Part shown: positions 7,701 to 16,637 of the stretch, piece by piece
How the letters are laid out: every line of letters begins with the position of its first letter
How positions within the stretch are numbered: position 1 is the stretch's first letter
Assembly (NCBI GenBank): GCA_017506865.1
Contig: JAFCMP010000028.1
Location: 372,001-436,000 of the forward strand
DNA: 64,000 bases
DNA from: Tribonema minus
Taxonomy: Eukaryota > Sar > Xanthophyceae > Tribonematales > Tribonemataceae
Reading direction: 5' to 3'
Position numbers and translations under genes: made by a program
The notes under the pieces: generated by a model
Databases searched by the model: none
The model's input: the letters and a program-made list of their open reading frames with translations, nothing else
Told to the model about the DNA's origin: nothing

Positions 7701-10683
7701 CAGCAAACTCCTGCACTGGGCCATGCGCCTCCAGGAATATGACGTCATGGTCGTACACCGCCCTGGTAAGGACAATGGCAATGCGGACTGCCCCTCACGA
7801 ATGCCTCAAATGACGGAAATCCTGGGCCCCAGAGAGTATGACCACGCTGATGAGCAGTGGCCAGACTGTACGGATGCAGGACCTGCTCCGCCTACTGGGG
7901 TACGCTTTGAGAGCGAAGAAGTCGTGGATTCCCCCGCGAATATAGGCAGGATTGGGGCTTATGCCTCATACCCAGATGGCCCTGGCATGCGCTTTAACAA
8001 AGTCGCACAGGTATCCCCAGACCTGAGCGAGGCCATGCTCAAACTTAACCCCGCACAAGTGCAAGATGCTTTGTTTGACACCTCGCTTGAAAGCAGCAGT
8101 GGGGACGCCGTGCTTTTCAAAGAAGAGGGAGGTGAGCAGCCGGAGCAGTCGGAGCCGGAGCTGCAGGAGCTGGCGCTGGCGTCAATGCTTTGCAATCTGC
8201 GCACCGGAGTGTACCCAGATGGCGTGTGGGATAGCTGCGCATCACTCTTGGCACAGCAAACGGGTGAGCGTACCGAAACCGAGAACTGTGAAAGCAGCAG
8301 CGAGCAGGAACCTCAACTTCAAGTAGACATGATGTCAGTTGATAGCCCTGTTCAACCCCCCGCGCCAGCAACCTCGGAACACCCTGGGGACCTTGCAGGA
8401 GGAAGCTCAGGTCAGCCCGCAGTGCTTGAGCGCGATAAATTTGTGCAATGGCAAGGGCGTGACTCTTTCTGCATGGCTGTGAGGAATTACCTAGAGGACC
8501 GCAATGAACCTTCTGATGCCAAGTTGGCAAAGTTCATACCCCAGAACCAAGAATTCTTCACGCTAGAGCCTGATGGCCTGTTGGTGCACTTCGCAGCCAG
8601 TCGCCCCAAGAGGGGAGCCCTGATCACACAGTGGGTCACCCCTGAGGCACTGAAGCCCCTGGTGCTACGCATGTGTCACGACGATGGCAGCGCTCAGCAC
8701 CCATCGACCGCCGCCACGCACGCCAAGGTGTTTGAGAACTTCTACTGGCGCGGCATGGGAGCTGACATTCGCGACTACGTGCGCAGTTGCATAGCGTGCC
8801 AACAGACCAAACCTCAGACGACAGCTCAGTACAAGCAAGTGCTCATGCCCCCTCAGCGCATGTGGCAGCGTCTTCACGTAGACTTCACTGAGCCAGGAGT
8901 CATATCTCTTGAGGGGCACCGCTACCTACTCGTGATAGTGGAAGCCAGGTCTGGCTATTGCTGGATTTTCCCCACTAAAAAAAGATCCGCTGCTGAGGTA
9001 GCTCCCCTGCTTGCGAAGGTGCTGCTTGAATGTGGCACACTGGTGGAGGAGTTGTGCTCGGACGGAGCCAAGGAATTTGTGGGTGCGTTGGTGACTAGCC
9101 TCTGCCGGGCCTTTGCTGTTCAGAAGGTAGAGACTAGCGCGTACCACCCCCAGTCTAACGGTGTCGCTGAGAACTTGAACGGTCGTGTCAAGAGGGCCCT
9201 GGCCAGAGTGTGCTCGCACTACCAAAACCGTTGGCACGAACAAGTTGACATCGTACAGTTTGCACTGAGGAACACTCCCAGGGAAGAGACAGGCCTTACG
9301 CCTTTCTTCTGTGTCTTCGGTCGCGAGGCCAGATTCCCCCTAGATGCCCTCATCTCTAAGCCAGAGTGCACGACAGATCTGCACATAGAGGTGAAGCGGT
9401 TACAAGAGAATCTGAAGCTGGCAGAGTCTGTCATAGGCGAGGCGTTAAGCTCCAGGGCTGAGCGCATCCAAGCTCGTAACGACAAGATTCAACGCACCCT
9501 GCATGTAAGTGTAGGCGACTATGTATGGGTCAAAAAGCCGCCCTCTGAAGGACGCGCGAGTGGCCTGGAGGAGCGCTTCACCGGACCCTGGAGGCTGATA
9601 GCACCCTACGGTGACTCAGGGCTGTCATTTCAATGTCAACTCAATGGCGCGCGTGTGCGGCTCACTGATGCACACGTGGAAAACATGAAGCCGTATCACC
9701 CTAGGCCTGCTAGACTGGTCAGCGACGGAGTACACGCCGCCGTAGACCCAGAGCAGCTGAAAGAACTGGACCTTGATCAGCGGTTACAGAGAATTCTAGA
9801 CCGCAGGGCTAATGAGGACGGTAGCTGGTCATACAAGTGGCTGGCACGCGACGGTACCTCGTCTGAGTGGATTCATGAGAAGGAGTTTGCAGAGAGTTTC
9901 ATAGTGCCGTCCTGGGTGCTAGACACTTTTCATGCCCTCTATGAGATCCAACACGAAGGTCACATGCCGTCGTACGCAGAACGCCCTAGCCCACGTGAGG
10001 ACCGCTCACTACCTAAAGACGAAGCGTTGAAGCGCTACCCTTGTGGCACTCAGGTGGTAAGGCAAATTTCAGGTGCCGATCCCGAGACCACTGAGTACAT
10101 TTGGGGCCAAGTGCGCGACTTCGTACGATTTAAGTGGCGAGTGCGTTACACGGATGGAATTTGGGAGGACCTGACATCGGCACAGGTACGCTCGGGGAAG
10201 TTGCTAGCAGAAGGTGTGCGAGACAGGCTACGCAGGCTGGCGCGTGAACGAGGCAAGCCTGACCCTGCTGAGCATGCTGCAGATGTTACAGCTGACCCGC
10301 CCCCAGGCGTGCGAGTCACGGTGTGCCCCCACGTTCCCACCAACTTTGGGCCACTGTACGTCGGGCAAGTACTGCGCTACAGGTTCCCAACGGGCTGGAG
10401 CCGTGGCAAACTGCTAAGGCACATCTCATCGAACCGTGAGCGCGGGGAGCACGTATTTGATGTAGAGTTCCCCAATACGCGCGGAAACAGGCCGATGGAG
10501 AGGCGCCTGAAGCTCCGCCAAGAGTACTACCGCGACGATCGCAACGCTGAACCTTCCTCGTGGAACCTGCTATTGGCACAGGAAGTCATAGAGCAGCCTG
10601 AAACCCCCCACACTCCCATAGAACCTCAGGTTGCGTTGGGCCAGAATGACTTAGGACCGCGCAAACGCCCGCGTCGCCGTTGA
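4738..10683 (+). CDS. pol: Ty3/gypsy polyprotein: protease-RT-RNase H-integrase-chromodomain-Tudor-like
   Basis: From the ATG at 4738 this is 1,981 residues in one uninterrupted frame (open from 4642). The domains in order are: an acidic Ser/Asp-rich leader; an aspartic protease (LVDCGAEAEF, near 5330); RT (SALDFASGYRQIPM, FGLVCLPSIFTR, YVDDVLVHSK near 6916); and RNase H (VHTDASK, ALECLA, ITDAS, GKDNGNAD), with all four acidic residues present. Integrase follows, with its HHCC zinc site near 8680-8810 and the DDE triad (HVDFTEP, CSDGAKEF, GVAENLNG). A chromodomain-like segment (about 9760-9910, RILDRRANEDG...WL) comes next, then two Tudor/SH3-like stretches (10,050-10,200 and 10,330-10,530, YTDGIWEDL type) and a basic tail. 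RT motif B is unusual (LVCLPSIF where NAPATF is normal). No capsid or zinc-knuckle gag is visible and no LTR pair was found. The complete frame suggests a young insertion that uses histone-reading domains for targeting. Confidence 0.93.
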   Translation: MQCVHAVASLPNCWERPAPAGPDVTPGEVTVHDHTAPPPEWVVDASQPALLRIAGTCSSALGSAANWCWEKGRAFLASLRQGEPVQLNEVQWQRGDDESDSDSDSPRVTVEPAVPQSTATPKTPMVEESANPDSDSATPLQTRMTLHELKPRWAARGKAPMPLHRVTPVGRPRKNGFVHMTMRTQVGDAVQEFGLDTLVDCGAEAEFINKDSAHKLPPGTICPLADGDFTTVELADAKKSVPVEGVVHAQVRFKDHLLTHRFYVVDLPYQAILGSNFFGKYGSVISYEHGMKFYPAGSSGPAVPMRERARVGALEPPEANSIKIGSARVHTKDKPVLPERKYLLRAASNQVIDADTAHTLEVVSHPPLQCTGPVEVLLTPDVPEAVTAVNKLAEQGVVLLDSIDTAMPNKPLRLMAENTSTMPALIRKGAILGAVEAPEMVCGLDVDQETLTANLTRIALSRLSSDPPTVNQVKPSSDPTATTQAEAERTAHRRKVAEEHNATLELCTDEELADVLKRDGKVIPMLEERDKDGVKYYDRVMEVLRRRRAAFAKDPKNPRVTDRFDVDIDTGDAAPIADKARRWAEREAKIIFQAIQDERKRGQIRPASGPWASNPVLVAQKGKIRFCVDYRPLNKVTRRDEYGLGNMEDLIQKVASSRIFSALDFASGYRQIPMTKESSCKTAFRGPDGSLWEYKVAPFGLVCLPSIFTRCMHELLGAARQTHACVYVDDVLVHSKGLEDHIAHLDDVLHRVEEYGMSVSRHKCQLFAEEVTYLGHKVGRYGIRPCEDKVKAMVDMMPPLGKDGKVDKRLMQVLMGCFNYYRRYIHRFASIAAPLMECTRGGADMTWNKRRRDALAELKRAMSSAPVIMHPDFDLPFIVHTDASKLAVAGVLSQFVPLEKLRERHKDFPWAHTRRAKTVDGKPAREVVVAFYSKVNSVQDAKLGATALECLAVVLALNNFRSYVWGRPVTVITDASALRWLLKLNNHNSKLLHWAMRLQEYDVMVVHRPGKDNGNADCPSRMPQMTEILGPREYDHADEQWPDCTDAGPAPPTGVRFESEEVVDSPANIGRIGAYASYPDGPGMRFNKVAQVSPDLSEAMLKLNPAQVQDALFDTSLESSSGDAVLFKEEGGEQPEQSEPELQELALASMLCNLRTGVYPDGVWDSCASLLAQQTGERTETENCESSSEQEPQLQVDMMSVDSPVQPPAPATSEHPGDLAGGSSGQPAVLERDKFVQWQGRDSFCMAVRNYLEDRNEPSDAKLAKFIPQNQEFFTLEPDGLLVHFAASRPKRGALITQWVTPEALKPLVLRMCHDDGSAQHPSTAATHAKVFENFYWRGMGADIRDYVRSCIACQQTKPQTTAQYKQVLMPPQRMWQRLHVDFTEPGVISLEGHRYLLVIVEARSGYCWIFPTKKRSAAEVAPLLAKVLLECGTLVEELCSDGAKEFVGALVTSLCRAFAVQKVETSAYHPQSNGVAENLNGRVKRALARVCSHYQNRWHEQVDIVQFALRNTPREETGLTPFFCVFGREARFPLDALISKPECTTDLHIEVKRLQENLKLAESVIGEALSSRAERIQARNDKIQRTLHVSVGDYVWVKKPPSEGRASGLEERFTGPWRLIAPYGDSGLSFQCQLNGARVRLTDAHVENMKPYHPRPARLVSDGVHAAVDPEQLKELDLDQRLQRILDRRANEDGSWSYKWLARDGTSSEWIHEKEFAESFIVPSWVLDTFHALYEIQHEGHMPSYAERPSPREDRSLPKDEALKRYPCGTQVVRQISGADPETTEYIWGQVRDFVRFKWRVRYTDGIWEDLTSAQVRSGKLLAEGVRDRLRRLARERGKPDPAEHAADVTADPPPGVRVTVCPHVPTNFGPLYVGQVLRYRFPTGWSRGKLLRHISSNRERGEHVFDVEFPNTRGNRPMERRLKLRQEYYRDDRNAEPSSWNLLLAQEVIEQPETPHTPIEPQVALGQNDLGPRKRPRRR

Positions 10684-11291
10684 AGCTGTGCTGACCCTGT
10701 GCGTTAGCACTGGAGAGCAGTGTCATCGTCACGCACCCGGTGCACGCCAGACCGCCTAGGGTTTGACACGCGCCGCGTAGCCGGCCAATGAGGGACTTGA
10801 GAGCGTGTACCGTGGTGGTGATGATGCGACAATGAACACCGATGCTGTCTTCTGCGTTTAACAAGTATCATAAAACGCCGTGCGTCTCATGGGCGCGCCG
10901 TGGACGGCGGCCCTTTCAAAGAAGAGGGATGATACAAAGTCCATGTCACAGTGCAGTTCAAGTGCTGTGTACACCTTTGACTGTACTGTACAAGTGTACT
11001 TCAGGCCAGTTCACCTGAGGACCGTTCCTAGGAATTTGCTTGGACTGTTCCAGGAACTACTTGCACAGAACAATCTGGGGCAGCATCTCTGTGGCTTGCT
11101 TGGGTACTAACTCTTGCTAGCCAGCTGCTGGACAGCAGGGACTCATTGGAGCTGAGCCATCACCGATACACCAGGTGTGTGGTCTTTTCTCCATGCAAGT
11201 GGTTAGCCTACATCCTGAGAGTGAGCTCCTGTTTCCCAGAAGGGCTTGGCCTGCTCATGGAGCATCCCCAGAGGCCTTTCCTTTCGGATCA
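10684..11291. other. Gene-free stretch after the gypsy polyprotein
   Basis: No convincing frame is present. This should hold the 3' UTR and 3' LTR of the gypsy element, but I find no copy of it upstream of 4738, so no LTR can be delimited. From 11,292 the sequence becomes the first family A 3' end. Confidence 0.6.
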
Positions 11292-11496
11292 ATGACACAC
11301 ATGGCAGAATCCAGGGGGGGGGGGCACATGGAGGAGGATGTAGGGGAGGACCCCGAGATGCCATTTGGCGGCGGCGGCGTTTGAGTCGTTGTCGTTGCGA
11401 CACTTTCAGACTGTCATACGACATGTAGATTCCTTACAGCTAGATGCCAATCATCTGGGCTTTTTCGCGCCCTGAGCGAGAATTAATAAAAAGTAC
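11292..11496 (+). mobile_element. Family A non-LTR 3' end, 5'-truncated copy A1
   Basis: It matches the last codons of the family A endonuclease frame (motif GHMEEDVGEDPEMPFGGGGV then TGA) and the conserved 120-bp 3' UTR, ending AATAAAAAGTAC at 11,496. It starts abruptly inside the coding region, as expected for incomplete reverse transcription. The next copy begins within a few bases. Confidence 0.88.
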
Positions 11497-11498
11497 AT

Positions 11499-12756
11499 AC
11501 ATATCTACGTGCAGCAACAGGTGACAAGCTGGAACATATACTGCCACCAGCGCTAACGCCACTGCAGCAGCAACCACCTACGCAGCAGCCGCCGCTGCGG
11601 CCGACAGCAGGTGGTGGCACTGGTGCAAATGCTGCTTGCGTACTTGACGCCAGTGCTCTGCAGTTGCAGTGTAGCCTTTAGCGCCCCAATCAGAGTGCAC
11701 TTGCAGATGCCGTCGCTACCGAGCTTGCAGATAAGGTGGAGGCGGACCTGCAACAGCTGCCGCAGGGCACGCAACGCACGCAAGCACTTGCTCGATTCCG
11801 GTCGCAGCGCCACATGCACTCGATCGGCATGGCATTCCTCAACGAGCCCATGTACTCCACAACGGCTTCGTTCGATGGCCTATCCTGGCAGCTGGCCGTC
11901 AAACGCGCCATCGGAGTAGAGGAGCAGACGGCAGGCTGCAAGCTGTGCGGGAAGTCGCCGGGCGGCACCCTGCATGCACGGCTGTGTCAAGCGCCACGCG
12001 TCAAGGCGCACGACACCATCGTCCACAATAGCGTCAAGAGGGCCACGCAGCGCATCCTGCGTCAATACCTCAAAACGGGACTGGTGGACGAGGACTACAC
12101 GCCGTTTCTGGGGTCCGCCGGGCCACCGGGGAGTCGCACGATGGACATCGTGCTGCCTGCCGACGCCTTCCCGGTGACCGGCTACGACGACCCGACACGC
12201 CACCTACCGCTCATGGTGGACGTTACCTGCTTCGAGGCACAGGTGGCGTCGCGGGCGGCGAAGACTGCAGCAGACCCCGAGCGATGCTGCCGCGACCAAG
12301 AGGCCGCCAAGACTACCCACTATTCTGGTCATTATGATCAGGATTGCTACAAACTTGCCACTTTGGCAATAGGGTCATTTGGCAGCATCGGGGAGCAGGG
12401 GCGGAAGCTGCTGGAGGCTGTGGCGACGGAGTATGCCAGCAGGATGTCAGTGCCCGGAGGAGCGCGCCCTAAAGCTCTCAAGGGCATCGCCCTGGCGCGC
12501 TTACGCTCGGCACTGTCGGCAGCGCTCCACATGGCGTACTCTGGCCGTGTCATGACACACATTACAGAATCCAGGGGGGGGGGGCACATGGAGGAGGACG
12601 TAGGGGAGGACCCCGAGATGCCATTTGGCGGCGGCGGCGTTTGAGTGGTGGTCGTTGCGACACTTTCAGACTGTCATACGACATGTAGATTCCTTACAGC
12701 TAGATGCCAATCATCTGGGCTTTTTCGCGCCCTGAGCGAGAATTAATAAAAAGTAC
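11499..12756 (+). mobile_element. Family A non-LTR, 5'-truncated copy A2 (1.26 kb)
   Basis: It begins in the Ala/Gln-rich linker of the family A protein and runs through the CCHC knuckle and endonuclease to the conserved 3' UTR, ending AATAAAAAGTAC. It follows A1 head to tail with only 2-3 bases between. It is nearly identical to the full element (inverted, 17,794-23,279) apart from scattered substitutions. Confidence 0.9.
11736..12644 (+). pseudogene. C-terminal CCHC plus restriction-like endonuclease fragment of family A
   Basis: This frame of 302 codons is open to the natural stop and contains the CCHC knuckle (CKLCGKSPGGTLHARLC), then the nuclease core: GSRTMDIVLP (first Asp), LMVDVTCFEAQ (second Asp) and a downstream Lys/Tyr cluster (AAKTTHYSGHYDQDCYK). 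It lacks the whole RT. Just upstream, the frame is broken by a TAG where the full element has a Leu-Lys pair, confirming a dead copy. In an intact element this domain would nick the target DNA. Confidence 0.8.
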
Positions 12757-12757
12757 T

Positions 12758-12916
12758 ACATAGGGGAGGACCCCGAGATGCCATTTGGCGGCGGCGGCGT
12801 TTGAGTGATTGTCGTTGCGACACTTTCAGACTGTCATACGACATGTAGATTCCTTACAGCTAGATGCCAATCATCTGGGCTTTTTCGCGCCCTGAGCGAG
12901 AATTAATAAAAAGTAC
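12758..12916 (+). mobile_element. Family A non-LTR 3' end, copy A3
   Basis: This is a third consecutive head-to-tail copy, only about 158 bases long. It holds the last coding residues plus the 3' UTR and ends AATAAAAAGTAC at 12,916. It abuts A2 directly. Confidence 0.88.
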
Positions 12917-13290
12917 ATACAAGATAAATAAAGGAACATACTGCGAGAATTCATCAAAATACTTATGAAGACCGGAGCCTATCCGCCGCCGTCCCTGCCG
13001 CCGGCGATGGCGCACGCCTTCAACCCACAACCGACACAAGGACACTATCTTGGGGCCTCGCGGCACCCTTGATTGTTAGTCATACAACTCTGCGGAGTGT
13101 TGTCCAAGGCATGTGGTTAGAGAGCGGCGCCTGTGCGCGGCGACGGGGCAGGCGGCGGCAGCTGCTTGGCGGGAGCGGCGCGGAGGAGCAGGAGCAGGAG
13201 CAGCAGGAGGAAGGAGTTCGCAGCAGGGGTTCCAGTGTGCGGCCGGGGACACCGGGGGGGGTAACACTAGCAAATAGAAGGGCGGGTTTT
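12917..13290. other. Spacer between A3 and the family C element
   Basis: This is GC-rich, low-complexity sequence (GGA/GCA-rich near 13,150-13,230). A plus-strand frame crosses it but resembles nothing. It may be the 5' part of the family C element, whose start I cannot fix. Confidence 0.4.
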
Positions 13291-13899
13291 AGTAGATATG
13301 CTTGCTGGAGTGACAGCATCAGCCTTTGCAGCACCAGTGCCTGGCACTTAGTGATCCATGACCATTGTCCTCAGTTCTGGGCGCTGCTACCAGTAGCCCA
13401 GGCCTGCACAAAGCTGTTCACGGTTAGGACCATTTTGGCAGAGACACGGGAGGCCTCAAAGTGGGTCTGGTCGTGTAGAGGCAGTAGCTTAGGCACTTTG
13501 GAGCAGCATGATAGTGGGGACCGATCGGGGTTTGGGTGGGGTTTGTTGGGGTTGGGTTGGACTCTTCGTAGCAACAGCATTGATACCCTTAGCACCAGTG
13601 CCTGGTGCCCAGTGATCATTTTGCCTAGAGGCGTGATTCAGACGTGTCAGCATGGTCCTCAGTTCTGGGCGCTGTCAAAGGCGACCCAGGCCTGCATAAA
13701 TCTTTTTCAAGACGGGACAAGTGTGCCTCACGGCTGGGCAACCCTAAGTAGGGTTTGGTTGTGGGGTGTTGGTGGTAGTGTGAAGAGGGGGAAGCCTGTT
13801 TGCGGTCGAGTCTCTCTTCGGAGAAGGAATGTTGCATTGAGTGCACATCCAAAGAGAGGGCTTTTCGCGCCCCTTGCGAAGCGAAATCAATAAAAGTAC
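13291..13899 (+). mobile_element. Family C repeat element with internal tandem units (non-autonomous candidate)
   Basis: Two diverged units of roughly 265 bp (near 13,315 and 13,577) share an ACCAGTGCCTGG...TCCTCAGTTCTGGGCGCTG...CCCAGGCCTGCA layout. This is the same layout seen in family B. The 3' tail (TTTTCGCGCCCCTTGCGAAGCG then AATAAAAGTAC) closely matches the family A tail over about 35 bases although the body is unrelated to family A coding sequence. That pattern fits a SINE-like passenger using family A RT. The frame running through it has no recognisable protein. Confidence 0.6.
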
Positions 13900-13903
13900 T
13901 TAT

Positions 13904-13984
13904 GATCTTGTATTTATAGCAGCCCCAAGGTGGGTTTGATGCGTTGGATAAGATTGCAAAAAACTAAAATCGGACGGGCCCTTA
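13904..13984. repeat. 81-bp block shared with the Harbinger 5' flank at 28,277-28,359
   Basis: It is almost identical to the segment just upstream of the PIF/Harbinger transposase start (from GATCTTGTATTTATAGC to CGGACGGGCCCTTAG). It lies against the end of the family C element on one side and an AT-rich stretch on the other. It is probably a relic end or promoter of another Harbinger copy. Confidence 0.8.
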
Positions 13985-14003
13985 GTACTTTTTATTAATA
14001 CTT

Positions 14004-14110
14004 AAGGCCATTTTTAAAATGGCCTTAGGCCATTTTTTATGGCACCAGAAATCGGGCGCCAGAAAAGTGACGGACCCGTCCTTTTTGCCGCGCCTTCCTT
14101 TTCCTGCTTC
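14004..14110. repeat. Near-palindrome followed by a Harbinger-like start relic
   Basis: Bases 14,004-14,026 form a near-perfect hairpin (AAGGCCATTTTT / AAAATGGCCTT). The next 15 bases plus an ATG near 14,038 resemble the Harbinger transposase start region (CTTAGGCC...TTTTATGGC). The short frame (MAPEIGRQKS...) parallels that protein's MAPQKSGQKG beginning and then stops. It reads as a decayed transposon end. Confidence 0.5.
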
Positions 14111-14253
14111 GCCTGATTCATGGTGTGGGCAGGATCGGCAAAACGTGGCTTTTTTCACGTGTGCAGTTGGCGCGTATTTTGCTGTGCGAGTTTGAAAATC
14201 GATTGCGTGCTGCGCGGTCACAACACACGACGACGCAGCGATCCACTACAACG

Positions 14254-16585
14254 ATGACCTCCAACACCGTGGAATCGCTGGGCTTCACCATCACGGCCGG
14301 TGTGGAGTGGGCGTTGAAGATGCTATACGCCCAAAAGGCGTCTGCAGAGACGCTCAAAATATTTCAGACAGTGCCGATTGCATATGCGGCGTCGGCCGTC
14401 TTGCATAGCGGTAGAACGCTTGCGCAGAAGCAGCGCAACGAGTACGCCTATCGGTCCTACACGAACGTAGCTATGCCTGGATTTCTGAAGTGGCTCAGCG
14501 AGGCTGCGAACGACAACCCGCCGAGTTGGATTACGAGGGAAATCATGCAGCAGCTGCAGACGACGTTTAGCGGTGAGTGAGAGCGTCAGAAACTCGCTGC
14601 CAGAGTGATGTGCTGCTCAATTTGTTTGATTGCACTCTGATGGGCATGCCCGCTTGCTGTCACAGTGGGCAAGGCTAAAAAAGCCGACGGCAGCAAGGCG
14701 CAGGCGCCGAAGACGTTTTTGCCCGACAAAGACTCGCTCTGGAGCAAGTGGGCGGAGGCATGCAAGAACATACAAAATGTCTATCTGCCCCTCTTTGCAA
14801 GGTGAGCATGCCTTTCTTGAAAGCAGACCAGCTGGTCAAGTTGTCGCATGCTTTCATCTGCGATCATCTGTCCTGATGTATGTGTACATGTTATTGCACT
14901 ATGGTCTGTTGCTATATTGAACATGCATGCCGTAGAATGCTTCTGCACAGCGTTAATGCGGAGGATTCAAGACAGCGCGGTGTCTTCGTCAGTGTGTAGG
15001 ATGTAGAATGCGGGCATAATAACATAAAGAGCAAGTCAAAGCGATTGGAAGTATATGCCATTGACTGCAAGCCGGACGCTGTGGTTGCTGCCTTTCTGTT
15101 GCAGTGTGTTCCCCTCTGGTGTACCTTCGGGACAGCAGGAAGGTGACATCCTCGAAACGCTGCGCTGTGCACTCTGGGCCAAGGACAAGGGCGAGCCAGA
15201 GGGCCCTGCAGCAGCAGGCCAAACAGCAGGTACATAGCAGCTGCAGCATTGTGCACGAAGTGTGCACGACAATGAGCTCAATGTGATGTGGTACCTCGTC
15301 TGCATGCAGCTGAGCACAGTGTGGTTTGGTGACTGCAAGCAGCGCCCGCATCGCATGCGCAGCTGTACGTCATGCTGGTGCACAGGAGGACCTCTTGACA
15401 TCACAATGCCCCATGCTTTCAGCAGCCTCAGACCATATGCTGCTATGCCTTGCTGCTTCTTGTCATCATTGTCGCCACCAGGTGATGGTACGGAATTGTG
15501 CGGCCATTATGGCGCCGATGGTGACGGGTCACTGATGGCCGGCACTGGTGCTGCTGCTGCTGCGGCAGTGCTCAACACCAATGCAGCCACTACAGCAGGC
15601 ACCAGCGCAGTGACGCCTAGCGTGGCCAAGCCGATGCCGGAGAACTGGCTGCCGCGATACATGCTTCTCTTCATTCTTTATGGACCCCTGAGCGACCGGC
15701 CCTTGACTGAGTTTCAGCTCGTACCATCAAGTGGCCCAACGTGCGCGGCAGCTGCGGGTGACACCACTGGCGGCAATGATTCCGACGGCGCCTCTATCAT
15801 CAGCGGCGGCACCAATGACGCGTCCAGCAGCCTATCCTCAGCGCCTGTCATCAAACGCTGCGGCCTCACCAGTCGCCGCAGACTGAAGCAGCAGCAGCAG
15901 AAGCAGCTGAGATCGGAGCGCGGGCTGCCGAGCTTGTCAGATGAGGAGAGGGCCAACAAGCGGCAGGTCGTGGCAGCGTTGAAGGCATCCACAAAGGAGG
16001 CGCGCGCACTTCGCAACGCAGTGAAAACACACGCAAATGGTGTTGCTAGAAAGCAGCAGCTGGACGAGTTGAAGCTGCGGGTTGAGTTGTTAGCAGGCGA
16101 CCCAGTGCGTGAAGCGGAAGCCAGGGCAACCTTGCTAGCATTCCTGGATGGCGGAAGCAGCAACGGCCATAGCTTTGACAGGGCCAACAAGGACGACAGC
16201 AGCGATGGCGACAGCAGCAGCTGCAGCAGCGGCCACGGCGCCGCCCGAAACCGTCACAGCAGTGGCAGCGGCAGCAGCGCGGGCGTCAGCGCTTGCGGCG
16301 GTGGCAGTGGTGGATCCGGCGACCTGCTTGGCAGCAGCGCCGGTGGCGGCGACAACGGCGGCGGCAGCAGCGCCCTCAATATCGGCGGTGCTTCTGCACT
16401 CATGGACAGTTTTGGCGGCGCGCAGCGTAGCGGCGACGGCGCCAATGCTGCTGCTCCTGCGGACGGTTTTGGTGGTGGCGGTGCCGGAAACGGTTTTGGC
16501 GGTGGCGGCACCGGAAACGGCTTTGGCGGGGATGGCAGCCACGGCGGCGGCGGCAGCATTGCGCGCGGCGGCGGTATGCGCGGCC

Positions 16586-16637
<52 letters not shown>

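Noticed and set aside
13069..13893. A 274-codon plus-strand frame over family C
   Set aside because: It crosses a low-complexity stretch and tandem repeat units and ends inside the shared 3' tail. No homology was recognised.
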